From: Leishmania infantum JPCM5
Lineage: Eukaryota; Euglenozoa; Kinetoplastea; Trypanosomatida; Trypanosomatidae
Reading direction: 5' to 3'
Assembly (NCBI RefSeq): GCF_000002875.2
Contig: NC_009411.2
Coordinates: forward strand, 620,001 to 684,000
Length of the DNA: 64,000 nt
Shown: positions 19,885-30,260 of the stretch, in pieces
Layout of the letters: the number at the start of each line of letters is the position of its first letter
Position numbering within the stretch: the stretch's first letter is position 1
Program-made: the position numbers and the translations under genes
The notes under the pieces: generated by a model
What the model was told of the DNA's origin: nothing
Database searches by the model: none
What the model saw: only the letters and a program-made list of their open reading frames with translations

Positions 19885-21250
19885 CGCGTTTGTCATGCTG
19901 ATGGCGGGCAACTTCAAGAAGGTGCGGCTTGCGATGAAGCTTGCGGTGTACGCTGTGATCGGCTACCTGACGTACCAGAGGTGCATGCTGCACGCCGTGG
20001 GCGGCCCGTCGTGGGGGATGGCGCGCGCGCTTGGCGTGCACGTCGTGGACTGCGCGGTGCTCGGCGCGTGGCTGTGGTACCTCCCGCTGTACTCGGGCAA
20101 GCCGTACCACACAGGGTCGCAGCGCAGCCTGCGCTTCACGGAGTTCGCGCGCAACTACCTGTTTGCCGACGCGGTGAAGTACTTCAACTTCCGCGTGATT
20201 GTGGACGACCCCGCCGTGCAGATGCGGGACGACACGTCGCAATACCTGTTCTCCTTCCATCCCCACGGCGTGTTCCCCGGCACGGCACTGTTTGCGTCTC
20301 TGACGGCGGAGTGGGCCCTCAAGGTCGGCGTCAACGCGCAGCGCTATGTGTCGACGCATGTCGCGAGCGTTGTTTTCAACGCGCCACTGCTGCGAGACTT
20401 CAACCTGCGTCTCGGTGCGCTGTCAGTGAGCCGGCGCTCTGTGGAGGCGAGCCTCAAGCGCGGCAACAGCGTCCTTATCGTGACGGGTGGCCAGGCGGAG
20501 ATGCTGCGCACGCAGGTAAGCTCGGAGAGGATGATCCTGATCACGCAGCACACGGGCTTTATACGGCTGGCTATCGCATCACGGGTGCCGCTGGTGCCGC
20601 TGCTGTGCTTTGCGGAGAACAACGTGTTGGGGATGCTGCAGTTTCCGCGCATCCAGCGCCTCTCGCTCAAGCTCCTGGGCTTTCCGTTCCCGGTGATTCC
20701 CCTTGGCCGATTCGGTCTGCCTCTGCCGTTCCGCACGCCGCTGACGCTTGTGGTGGGGCCGCCGCTTGCTATTCCCGAGGGTGCGGACGAGAACAACCCC
20801 GATGACATGCGGCGCGTGTCGGAGGCGTACTTCCAGTCGCTGAAGGACCTGTTCTACCGCCGCCGCGCGGAGGCCGGCTACCCTGGCATGGAGCTCGTAC
20901 TGCTGAACGAGAAGGAGGAGGCGCGGAAGCGCAGGCAGGCCCGCGAGGCCGCGGCGTCCACGGCGAAGAAGGCAGCGTAGATGGTCTGTTGCTGCTTGCT
21001 GTGCGTGTGTGTGCTTGCTGCCCTCCCCCTTCCTCCGCTGCGCGTGGGCGATCTCATCTGCTTCGTGGCGGCAGCTGCTGGCGCGTCGCTGACTCTTCAC
21101 GGATTGGCTGCACTCTGCGTCGTGGCATTGCATCTTGAGGCATGCGGGTGTTCGCAGCGCCTCGCTCCCATCTTTCGCCCTCTCCGCACCCCTTCCCGTT
21201 TTCCCTCTTCCGATATCCGCGAACGCAGTGGTGGCGGTGGTGGGGTTAGC
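19885..21250. repeat. Segmental duplication, acyltransferase end, copy B
   Basis: Second copy of 13579-14940. The left breakpoint is 10 bases before the ATG at 19895, where unrelated spacer joins the ORF. Confidence 0.9.
19895..20980 (+). CDS. Free-standing DGAT2-type acyltransferase (duplicated domain)
   Basis: A 361-residue ORF identical to the C-terminal domain of the gene at 9794, starting from an internal methionine (MLMAGNFKKVRL). Two hydrophobic segments lie near residues 12-28 and 45-65. The catalytic HPHG is at 122-125, with TGGQAE, HTGFIRLAI, VPLLCFAENN and LVVGPPLAIP in the usual order. Ordinary DGAT2 proteins are 340-420 residues with HPHG after one or two N-terminal helices, so this truncated copy has the complete domain. 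It lacks all six upstream membrane modules. The stop at 20978-20980 (GCA GCG TAG) gives the correct end for the family. Whether it is expressed is unknown; a splice-acceptor-like tract lies upstream. It could instead be a non-functional by-product of the duplication. Confidence 0.75.
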   Translation: MLMAGNFKKVRLAMKLAVYAVIGYLTYQRCMLHAVGGPSWGMARALGVHVVDCAVLGAWLWYLPLYSGKPYHTGSQRSLRFTEFARNYLFADAVKYFNFRVIVDDPAVQMRDDTSQYLFSFHPHGVFPGTALFASLTAEWALKVGVNAQRYVSTHVASVVFNAPLLRDFNLRLGALSVSRRSVEASLKRGNSVLIVTGGQAEMLRTQVSSERMILITQHTGFIRLAIASRVPLVPLLCFAENNVLGMLQFPRIQRLSLKLLGFPFPVIPLGRFGLPLPFRTPLTLVVGPPLAIPEGADENNPDDMRRVSEAYFQSLKDLFYRRRAEAGYPGMELVLLNEKEEARKRRQAREAAASTAKKAA

Positions 21251-22024
21251 GGAGGAGGGCGTCGCGGATTCGCATCGACGCAGGCGCCGACTCGGCGAAG
21301 GGCTGCGGAGTGCGGAGGGATGAGGGGGCGTGGGCGGGGGCAGCCAAACAGGGTCGCGGGAGACGTGGCAGCTGTTCTCCCTCCCTGTTGCCTCCCTCCC
21401 TCTTCGGCCTTCCTTACGCAACCGCAGCGATGCTCAGGACCACTGCCGCTGTGCTCCCGTCCTGTATAGGTGGTCCTCTCTTTGTTTAGTGCGATCTGTG
21501 CGCGACGCCTGCCGTCCCCCAGTGATGCTCCTCCACGGACCTTGCTGCTTGTGTGTGGACGTGTGTTGTGTTACTGTTGCCGCTGGGATTCGCAGTGATG
21601 GCGGGATCGCGTACAACTGTGCGGCTGCTGCTGTCCGCTGCTGTGGCCTGGCGTGTTTCTCACGAATGCTCGCGTTGGGTGCAGGCTCGCTGTGCGCCCT
21701 CGCCTCTCTGCGTCTTTGCTTTCCTCCCTGACGCGTTCTTCGGTATAAAAGCGCGTTACCGCGACAAGAACTAAAGAGCAGAGTCTTGTGAGAGGGTGAT
21801 AGGCGCGCCATGCACTACACCCTCTTCACCGCCCCCTCCCCATTCCGCCCTCCCCCGTCGCCCGTGCCGCGCGTGCGTCTCCTCGAGGTGTGCCGGCTTG
21901 CCGGGTCCATCATCCCACCTGCCCACTCTCTGTGCCTCGCTTCCCCCTGTGTTTCTCTCTCACCCCGCAGCGACTGGCGGTGGAACGCTTGGTTTTGGCA
22001 GCACGCACGGCGGGGCTTTGCGCG
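20981..22024. other. Intergenic/UTR region
   Basis: About 1 kb of T/C- and GC-mixed spacer. The first 270 bases are duplicated next to the gap in copy A. A pyrimidine tract and AG near 21970 serve the next gene. No ORF is convincing. Confidence 0.6.
21920..21970 (+). promoter_or_regulatory. Predicted spliced-leader acceptor
   Basis: A pyrimidine tract ends in CTCTCTCACCCCGCAG with AG at 21969-21970, 55 bases before the ATG at 22025. Confidence 0.5.
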
Positions 22025-23326
22025 ATGCTGCGTCGTGTGCCCCTGCGTCTTGCACGCCGCAAGCACGGGCAGACGGCGTGGTCGCCGAACAACACGAGCA
22101 GCGGCGCTGCGCCGACGAACGGGATCACCGCGCAGGAGGCTCTGCAGATCGCGTACCGGCCGATGCCGCCGGCGAACACGGTGGAGTACGAGGAGGACTT
22201 CGGGCCGAATATGATGATTCACCGCGAATTTGTGTCGTCGAGGCACCGTACGCGCATGGCCTCGGACATCTCTGCGCTGGCGTACAGCGACGTGGAGCTT
22301 GCGCGGGCGCGCCAGCAGCTCGCGGGCGTGATGAACCGCGAGCGGCGCGGCGCGCTTGTTGGGAGTGGCGGCGAGGCTGGCGACCGCGTGCTGTTCAACT
22401 CGGACGTGGACGAGACGACGCGGGAGGTGAAGAGCGCGCGCTTCCTGTTCAACGAGCAGCGCATGCGGTTCTGCGACCGCTTCCAGACGTTCTTCCGCGA
22501 GCGCATTGAGCGGCGGGCCGCTGGCGGCGCCGGCGAGGACGATCACCCCTACTTCTCGCTGATGGAGGCGTGCGCTGTGCTGCACGGGTGCGATACGGTC
22601 GACGCGCGCGAGGTGTACTACCGCCGCTTCCTGGGGCTGGACCTGGACACGCTGGAGGCGGAGGAGGCTGCCGTGCGTGCGCGCGCAACGGATGCAGCGG
22701 AGGTGGGCGCGCGGCTGACGCGGGGGGAGGCTGGTGCTGGAGGTGGCGCTCTCGCGGCTGCTGCAGCTGGCGGTGCCGGCGGCGCGGGGAGCGCGACGGA
22801 CGTAGTGCAGGACATCATTGACGCGCTTCCGCCGCTGTTTCCGCGGCCCGCGGCTGCGGAGGTGGGGGAGGCCGGCGAGGCTGTCGCCGATGCGCCGCCA
22901 GCGCATGCCTGGGCTGTGGGTGCCGGAGAGCTGCCTCCTGCGACGGCGGCGGCACCCGCGCACCTTGCCGAGGACGCCGCGCCGCTGTACAAGGCGTACC
23001 TTGCGCATGCGCGCGGCGAGAGCCCCGTGGGCTCGTACGACGTGACGACGCTGGGCGCGCACGCGGCGCACGCGGAGCGGCGGCGGTGGCGCTCGCTGAT
23101 GGACAAGATCGCTGCGGAAGACTACCACGAGCTGACTGCTGCCGAGCTGGAGGACGCGCACGTGCTGAACGGGCAGCTGCACACGGTGAAGTTCTTTGAC
23201 CTGAAGGTCGGGGACACGGTGCGCGAGATCGTGCAGTTGCTGGAGCGGGAGACGGGGTCGAGCGCGTCCGGCGACCGTGACGTGCCGGTGGAGATGTCGC
23301 CGACGCACCCCGAGCGGCGCGTGTGA
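22025..23326 (+). CDS. Conserved-type unknown protein, probably mitochondrial
   Basis: A 433-residue protein. The N terminus MLRRVPLRLARRKHG is Arg-rich with no acidic residues, as in mitochondrial targeting peptides. A charged, probably helical region (about 35-170) includes VDETTREVKSARFLFNEQRM and FQTFFRERIERR. The centre (about 220-310) is Ala/Gly-rich and likely disordered. The C-terminal part contains a second helical segment (RRRWRSLMDKIAAEDYHELT). I do not recognise a domain; a mitoribosomal or mitochondrial RNA-processing role is possible but unsupported. It lies between the acyltransferase and the transporter in copy B and is absent from copy A only because of the gap. Start chosen from the targeting-like N terminus and the nearby splice-acceptor pattern. 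Confidence 0.7.
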   Translation: MLRRVPLRLARRKHGQTAWSPNNTSSGAAPTNGITAQEALQIAYRPMPPANTVEYEEDFGPNMMIHREFVSSRHRTRMASDISALAYSDVELARARQQLAGVMNRERRGALVGSGGEAGDRVLFNSDVDETTREVKSARFLFNEQRMRFCDRFQTFFRERIERRAAGGAGEDDHPYFSLMEACAVLHGCDTVDAREVYYRRFLGLDLDTLEAEEAAVRARATDAAEVGARLTRGEAGAGGGALAAAAAGGAGGAGSATDVVQDIIDALPPLFPRPAAAEVGEAGEAVADAPPAHAWAVGAGELPPATAAAPAHLAEDAAPLYKAYLAHARGESPVGSYDVTTLGAHAAHAERRRWRSLMDKIAAEDYHELTAAELEDAHVLNGQLHTVKFFDLKVGDTVREIVQLLERETGSSASGDRDVPVEMSPTHPERRV

Positions 23327-24056
23327 GGCTGTGCGGCTGCCGCTCTGCCTCTCTCCGGTTCCTCTCTCGCGCCGTGGCTCTCCCACCGAGGGAGACGTGC
23401 CTGCCGGGTGCAGATCAGTCGCGACGGTGCGCCTACTCCCTCCTCCTCCTCCGCTGGCTTGTGACACAGCCCATCACAGGCCATCCACTCCTGCCCGCTC
23501 TCCCTCTTTCTTTACGTGCGCGTGGGCTGTAACGGCGCCCTCGGGTCTAGGCAGGGAGGTGCCACACCGAACGCAAACACACAAGGTAGATGGATACCTC
23601 GCGGCGCCCCTGTGCACCGCTCTGTATGCCGGCTGCACGCGACCAGCTCAACCGACACGAGCCCTCGATGCAGCGGCTCCCACCTGCCGCTGAGCACTCT
23701 TTCTCGAGCGCCTGTACTTCTCTGCCTTCTCTCTCCCCCCGCTGTTGCCTGCTCTGCGCCGCTGCCCCCCCCCGTTTCGCCTGCACAGACATGCACGCAC
23801 GCAGGGCTCCTTCCACACACTAGCTCACTGTGGCGACGCAACCGCCCCGCTAACACATTCGCGCGCGCTCTTTCCTCCCCGTCCCCGCCCCACCCTTCCA
23901 CCGTTTCCATTGGGCGAGCACCGCACTGCACTCTCTGACCGCCTCCTCCACACTGCTCACAGGGCGACGTGTCTGAGGCGCATCCCCCACCTCCTCTCTC
24001 GCCCTCTTCCCGCTCACTGACGACTGACTGCAGACGGCATTGGCTGCGCCGGCACG
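23327..24056. other. Intergenic/UTR region
   Basis: About 730 bases of C/T-rich spacer ending in the splice-acceptor tract of the transporter. No other gene seen. Confidence 0.6.
23978..24033 (+). promoter_or_regulatory. Predicted spliced-leader acceptor for the transporter
   Basis: A dense pyrimidine tract (ACCTCCTCTCTCGCCCTCTT) is followed by GACTGCAG, with AG at 24032-24033, 23 bases before the ATG at 24057. Confidence 0.5.
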
Positions 24057-25503
24057 ATGACGCAGAGCACCCACTGCCCGGACACGCAGATGGACCGCGT
24101 GAGCGAGGGCGGCGCGTCCTTCAGCGATGACGCGGTGATGGTGAACAATGTGGGTGAGGCGCAGCTGAAAGACATGGTGGACCGCCCGATCATGCTGGAC
24201 ACGGACGAGCTGGTGTACGCGACGCGGTATCGGCCGCGCAGCTGGCTAACTACTCTGCTGAGCAAGGCTGTGCCGCACGGTGGGACGCTGTCGAACGCGT
24301 ACAATCTCGGCGCCGTGACGCTGGGCTCCGGCGTGATTGCGCTGCCGTCCACGTTCCAGGCGACGGGTGTGGCCACGTCGGTCATCGTGCTGATCGCGAT
24401 CACGATGAGCACTGTGTACTCGGTGTACATCATGATGCAGGCCGCGGACAAGACGGGTCGGCGGCTGTACTCGTACGAGGCGCTGGCGCGCGGGCTGCTT
24501 GGGCGCGGGTGGGACTACCTTGCTGCGTTCCACTTGTGGGTGTTCTGCTTTGGGTCGTGCGTGTCGTACGTGATCTCGACAGGCGACCTGCTGTCGCGCG
24601 CGACGGACGACCCGTCTGTGAACAGCTTCGTGCGGTCGGTGTGGGGCAACCGCGTGCTTGTGATCATTATCTGGTCGTGCGTGATGCTGCCGCTGTCGAT
24701 CCCGAAGGAGATCAACTCGCTGCGCTACTTCTCGGTTGTTGGGGTGTCGTGCATGATGAACTTTGTGGCTGTCATCGTGATCCACTCTGCGATGAACGGG
24801 TTCAAGAACGGGCGGCCGATCCACCAGCCGCATATGTTCAAGACGGGCAACAACGCGATTGTGGGGTTCTCGAGCATCCTGTTCGCGTTCCTCGCACAGA
24901 CGAACGTGTTCGAGGTGGCGCGCGAGACGCCGAACCCGACGCCCGGGCGGATCTCGAAGGACCTAGCGATCAGCCAGGTGGTCTGCTGTGCGCTGTACGT
25001 GCTCGCGGGCGTGTTCGGGTACCTGGAGTTTGGCGAGCAGATCGCGGACTCGATTCTGCTGTACTACAACGTGCGCAGCGACGTGCTTGTTGCGATCGCG
25101 TACGTTGGGATCGGCGTGAAGATGTGCGTTGGGTTTGCGATCTGCATGCAGCCGTCGCGCGACGCGGTGTACTACTGCCTCGGGCTGGCACTTCTCGATG
25201 TTCAAGGACATCCGGACGGTGCCGTTCTGGCTGAACGCTGTGATCTGCACTGGGCTCTCCGTGCTTGCGCTTGTGCTGGGGCTGTTCATCCCGAACGTGA
25301 ACGTCGTGTTTGGGCTTGTGGGCAGCTTCTGCGGCGGGTTCCTGGGGTTCATCTATCCAGCTCTGTACGTCATGTACGCTGGCAACTGGGGCCTGCGGCA
25401 GGTGGGCTGGCTCCACTACGTCTCGACGTACTTGCTGCTGATCGCCGGCGTGGTTGCTGTTGTTTTCGGCACGGTTGCCTCTATCTACGGCGAGGTCCAC
25501 TGA
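24057..25503 (+). CDS. AAAP-family amino-acid transporter, copy B, with a 1-base frameshift
   Basis: The intact reading would be about 481 residues with a hydrophilic N tail (1-80) and about eleven membrane helices. GGTLSNAYNLGAVTLGSG in helix 1 is the amino acid/auxin permease signature, and SIPKEINSLRYFS and FEVARETPNPTPG are typical of the trypanosomatid expansion of this family. These are plasma-membrane or lysosomal amino-acid carriers; the substrate cannot be read from sequence. An extra G in a G run at 25182-25184 shifts the frame; copy A has GG there. Downstream of the shift the correct frame resumes to the stop at 25501-25503. As assembled the shifted frame continues to 25829. A consensus error is as likely as a true pseudogene. 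Confidence 0.85.
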
Positions 25504-25744
25504 GCAGCGGCGAGGCAGCCGCGCTTGTCTGCGTTGTTCGCTGCGTGTTTGCTTCACATGTGTGGAAGAGGTGGAGGATAGTGTGGAGGAGGGGTAAAGG
25601 CGCCGGTGGAGTGGTTTTTGGGTGCGGCCACCGAGCGCGCGGCGCCTATGGGCGTTCTCCGCACGCCTCGCCACCCGCTTCTCTCCCTCTTTCCCTCTCC
25701 ACATCTCCCTCTGCGTGCGTGCCTTTCTTCACCTTCCTTTGCCT
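24865..25744. repeat. Segmental duplication, transporter end, copy B
   Basis: Second copy of 15053-15931, differing by the inserted G near 25183, one A/G substitution near 25045 and small changes next to the copy A gap. Confidence 0.9.
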
Positions 25745-28700
25745 TCGGTCTCTCTCTTGGCGACACTGCTGTTGGCAATGCAGTGCCGATCTGCGCCTGA
25801 GCGTCTTGCACTGCGTGTATTCTGACTGAGTAACGATCAATGTAACTTTCCGGGTCTGCCTGTTCCGCTGTGTATGTGTGTCTGTGCGGCGGTGGTGCGA
25901 AAGGGAGAGCCGAAACAAAAGGAAAAGATGGTGGATGGTATGGACAACGGCGAGTAAAACCATCACGGCCGTGTGGCGGAAAGAGTGGCAGAACGGCGGT
26001 CAGGCGTCGCATGATCAGAGGAACGAGTCGCCGCGCTTTTTGTTTTTCGAAGAAGGGAATCTCCATCGGACAGGAACGCTGCGTTAACTGGGAATGTACC
26101 GAAGAAACGGAAACGAAAAACGTGAGACATGTCCAGCAAGCAAAGAAAAAAAATTGGACACGACGAGCAGGAGCGCTGAAGGGCGCGACTCGCGGCATCG
26201 ACTTTTTCGTTTTATGTTGTCCATGCCGTGGTTCTCCTCGCTTTCTCTCCCTCTAGTGCTCTAGCGCAAGGAAGTCTTCCGTTGATCTGTCAGGGATATG
26301 TTTCTTCCTTTTGGGGGGTGGGAAGAGGAGGAGAGGGCTGCGTTTATGTCTGTGTGTGAAGCATGCGAAAGCCACCGCCTTTATCTTCCCCGCTCGCTCA
26401 CAAGATAAAACGGGAAAGCGAAACGAATAAAAACGGGCATTCCCTTGAACGGGGACGAGGGGGGGGCGCGAACCTGTCACGCCGTCTGCCAGGGAGAAGA
26501 AGCGAGAGCGCAACAACCACAAAAAGACGAATATGCCAAGGAAGAGTAGTGGGGGAGCGCACCCGTGCAGCATGCTCTTGAAGGGGATACGGAAGCATGT
26601 TAGCTCTCTATCTGTTTTATTCTTGTTTTTTTTTCTTCTAATGTGTTAGTTCTTAAACTCAAGCTTCATCGCTGTATCGCTACGTCTGTGCCCGCTTGTG
26701 TTCCGCTGACTGATGATACCGTTTTTCATCGACTTCTTTGTTATGCTTTTATTTAATTTCTCTCTGGGTCAGTGGTGCTTTTATTTTTTTTTCATGGATA
26801 GGTCTCTTCGGTACCCACCCACCCACCCCCTGCTGCTGTGCGGTGCTCATCTATACGCACAAGCAGCACCCGCCGCCGCCGCAGCAGCAGAAAAAAAAAT
26901 CGTTGCCCACGACGTATCTCTTCAAGGAAGCATTCTTTGAACAAAGAATCATCCCCCCTCCCTGCCCCAAACACCAAAAAAAAAGAGAGGAAGTACGGCC
27001 CTCACCCCACGCAACATGCACACGACCACGCAGTCCCCCGGTCGTCTATTATTATTTGCATGGGCAAATATCCTTCTTTTAGCCGACTTTGCATTCCAAA
27101 TCCACCGCTTTCCCCGTGTTGAGGTGCGATGTATTTATGCATGTGTATACACACATATACATGTGTGTATACACATACTTTCCTCTGTCCCGCTTCGCAT
27201 CTCTTTTCCCTTCTTCCAGCACGTGTGCGAGTTGCGTGGTGGGGTGAGGAAGAGGGCCGGAGGACGAAACGAAAAAAAAAACACGAAAATGTGATAGCGC
27301 ACCGGGACACACGTGTGTACACACCAGCGCCTCTTTCTCGATCGATACCTGCGGAGCACCTCATTTGTGTGTGCGTATGGTGTTGCGCATCTCCCTCCCT
27401 TGAATCAAATGATTGCTTGGTGAGATCATCTGGTATGGCGCATTACCTTTACTATTATTATTTCGGTTGTGTGCTTTCCGCCTCTTCTTTGCTCTCGTTC
27501 CCGTAACTCTGCGTGCGTGTTGTGTACGTATGCGTGCGCCAGTATATGTATATGCGCGGCCATTTTGTGCCTAGTATTATTCTTGTCGTCTGTTTTTTTT
27601 TTCTTTTCCGCTTCCCCTCCTCTGTCTTTCTCGTTCCCGTTTCCATTATTTTTGTCTTGTATTGAATGCTTGCCCCTCCCCCTTTTTTTGTGGACAATGT
27701 ATCGCAGTACTGTTATGCTGGCCGCCGACGCGAAAGAAACGAGGGAGAATGCTACTTTTTGATTTTATTGTCTTCCTGATGTTCCTCTTGCACTCCTCTT
27801 TGGCCTTGCACACCTGCTGTAAATGAAAACCACGGCTTGGTCGCCTGCTATCTTTTTGCCACCCTTTTGCGCCTCCTCGCCACGGTGATGCCAGTTTTTT
27901 TTTTTTTTTCGCCCTCGGTTTATGCGCCTGTTCGTGCGTGCGGCGGAGCAGGGCAAGGCACTAGAAAAGGGCGCGCGTACGGCACGAAACTGTATATCTT
28001 TCCCCGCGGAGGTGAGGTGGGGTGAAAGGAGCATGGTTGAAAAGTGGCTAGTTGAGCCGTTGAGTCACCACACACGCGAAGTACCCCGCTAGTGGCTTTA
28101 TCGACTAGACTGAAGGGGGAGGGGGAGGCTTTATGCTCATGGCAATGCTGTGTGTGTGTACGTGTCAAAGCCTTTTCAAGGTCTTCTCTCCCCTCCCCCT
28201 CCCCTCCCTCCTCCCTTTTTTCTCCGCTGTTGACTTCTTTGTTTTACGTATTCTTTTTTTTTAATGGACGCTTCTCCTCTCTTCTCCGTCGTGCTTCTGT
28301 GTCGTTTCGTTATTTCCTCCTCCGTATCGTCTGCACGCCCGTTGAGCGGGGCAGTGAAGCCGCGAAGCTAAAGAGACATATCGGTGGGATGTTGCTGACA
28401 CCAGCCCGCGTTTGGCAACCCTCTACGCGCCCTCTTCGTACTATTATTTCCGGCATATCCGCTGGTGATGGCGGGTGGCGTTCCTCTTGCGCTCTTTGTG
28501 GCCGTGCTTAGTAACGGGTTCTGCTCGAAAAGGCCGCTGGAAAACGTTGGAAACAAAACCCGTCTAGTGTCCTTTAGGCTGCATTGTGTAGAAAACACAA
28601 GGTGCAGACACTTAGACATGCGCACGCTAGCGCCTTTCTCTGTCGCTCGCGAAGAGACAAGACACACACACACACAGGTAAAAAGCGGAGACCAGAAGGC

Positions 28701-30089
28701 AGAGAAAGCCCGAGGGCGTCGTGCTTGAGGTTCTTACGCCGGAAGAAGCACAATCATGGAGAGTGCACCACCGTCTCCTGCTGCGGCGAAAAAGAAAAGG
28801 GGGAGGGAATAAGAACGGAAGTGAAATACGGGAAGCAAAAAAAAACGAGAAGGAAGCCATACAGCAACAAAAAAGGGCAACGTTGACTTCATGGATCATT
28901 AGCCACCCCTCATTCACTGTATCCATCTAAGCTTCTTCTCTTGTTTGGCGTGGGGGTGGGCTTCGAATTTCTTCCCTTTTCATTTTATCTTCTTCCCCCT
29001 CCCTCCCTCCCTCCTCCCCTCACTCACCATTTTGTGTGCTTGTTTCCCCTTCCTCGCATTCCGTGTATTTCAGCCCTCCTCCCTCCCCCACTAACATCTT
29101 CTCTGCTTCCCTGTTCGACGTCACGGTTTTCCTCTTCTGCCCCCCCCTCCTTCCTTTCCTCCTTCCTCGTCCTTCTCGTTCCCCACCCCTCCCCCCGCTC
29201 TCGTGCGGACCAGGAGGGGGAGGGGTGGGGGACACAACGAAGCGCAAAGAAGCTAGACATGAATAGGGGCAAGGCCACCGTGAACGGAGGCGATCTGCAC
29301 AGGGCTGCGCACACAGATCCGTTTTTATGTGCATGTGCGCGCCCGGTGACCGCCTGCCAAGTGCGTTGATGTTATCTGGCATGTCCGGTTTCGTGTGGGC
29401 TGCAGAGCACAACGGGGTAGGGTATCCATGTTCGATGACGAGAGTGCATTTTAACCGAAGGTTGTTGCACAGAAGCCTGGAGCTTCTCAACTCATTCGCT
29501 TATCAGGAGATCGGATCCGAACCCTTCTGCTCCTGGCCCCTGACCCTTCTGCGCTTCCTCTCTCTTGCGCTGTATGCTCGCGCATGCGGATACTTTGTCG
29601 GTGTTTCCCTCAAACTGTAGATCACACCACTACTCCGCTCCGACCTCCTCTTCTGTCTTTTCTTCGTATTCCACGGCACTTGCTCACATGCACCTGACTC
29701 TCCCTCCCCTCCCCTCTTACCAACCCTCTTACGCAACCCAAACGGCAACACCACGGTACGCCTAAACTCGCACAAAACGCAGCTCGCACGCGACAAGCGC
29801 ACGCAACAAGGCTGCGTGCACATCTTTTCGTCCTTTTACTGTCCTATGGCACATATCTGCGAAGACCTCCCTTAGGCAATACGCCCCTCCTCCCTCTCTC
29901 TCTTCGATCGACCGTGAAAGGCTGAAGCAAGCGGAAGACAGAGACGCATATACACGAGAAAGAACGTCTGTCGCTCCCCGGCGTCGACGAGAAGAGCACC
30001 CCCTCCCTCCACCTTCGTTGTTCTCCTCTGCGTCTTTAGCATTCTTTTTGCCCGCCTCCCCCCCCCTGCCCCGTCCTCACACTGCCAAG
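25504..30089. other. 4.6-kb region without a recognised gene
   Basis: Presumed long 3' UTR of the transporter plus spacer. The first 240 bases are duplicated with copy A. The rest is rich in T runs, A runs and CT tracts, with a perfect hairpin at 27141-27176. Short ORFs exist but none has convincing composition or a known domain. A small RNA gene cannot be excluded by eye. Confidence 0.55.
27141..27176. repeat. Perfect 16-bp inverted repeat with 4-base loop
   Basis: Left arm 27141-27156 and right arm 27161-27176 are exact reverse complements, made of TG/CA/TA alternation, with loop ATAC. In RNA this would form a strong hairpin within the transporter 3' region or the spacer. Confidence 0.9.
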
Positions 30090-30260
30090 ATGTTTCCCGG
30101 TATGCAAGGCCCTCAGACGCTGCCGGATCAGGAGGCGTACCCGATGTTCTGGCGCAATCTTAACCGCTTCATAGCCATCACGACGGCCACCGTAGCAGTC
30201 GCTGTCGCCGTTCGCTACTGCGAGCAGCGCACGCACTCGATGCTGGTGTCGAGCCTGTGA
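30090..30260 (+). CDS. Tiny single-helix membrane protein, unknown
   Basis: A 56-residue ORF: short hydrophilic N part (MFPGMQGPQTLPDQEAYPMF), an amphipathic turn WRNLNRF, one membrane helix AITTATVAVAVAVRY (about 29-43) and a basic-to-polar tail. Size and layout are like small accessory subunits of mitochondrial inner-membrane complexes in trypanosomatids, but I do not recognise it. ATG context follows a long pyrimidine tract with AG at 30039-30040. It is accepted because composition changes sharply from spacer to protein-like exactly at the ATG. Confidence 0.6.
   Translation: MFPGMQGPQTLPDQEAYPMFWRNLNRFIAITTATVAVAVAVRYCEQRTHSMLVSSL

Noticed and set aside
21815..23467. 550-residue minus-strand ORF
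   Set aside because: Mirror of the unknown mitochondrial-type gene; Arg/His-rich, no domain, and all supported genes are on the + strand.
28389..28511. Short ORF starting MLLTPARVWQ
   Set aside because: 40 residues, overlapping alternative frames, nothing to distinguish it from chance.
29327..29620. 97-residue + strand ORF with moderate composition
   Set aside because: No domain, no clear splice acceptor or conserved feature; insufficient support.
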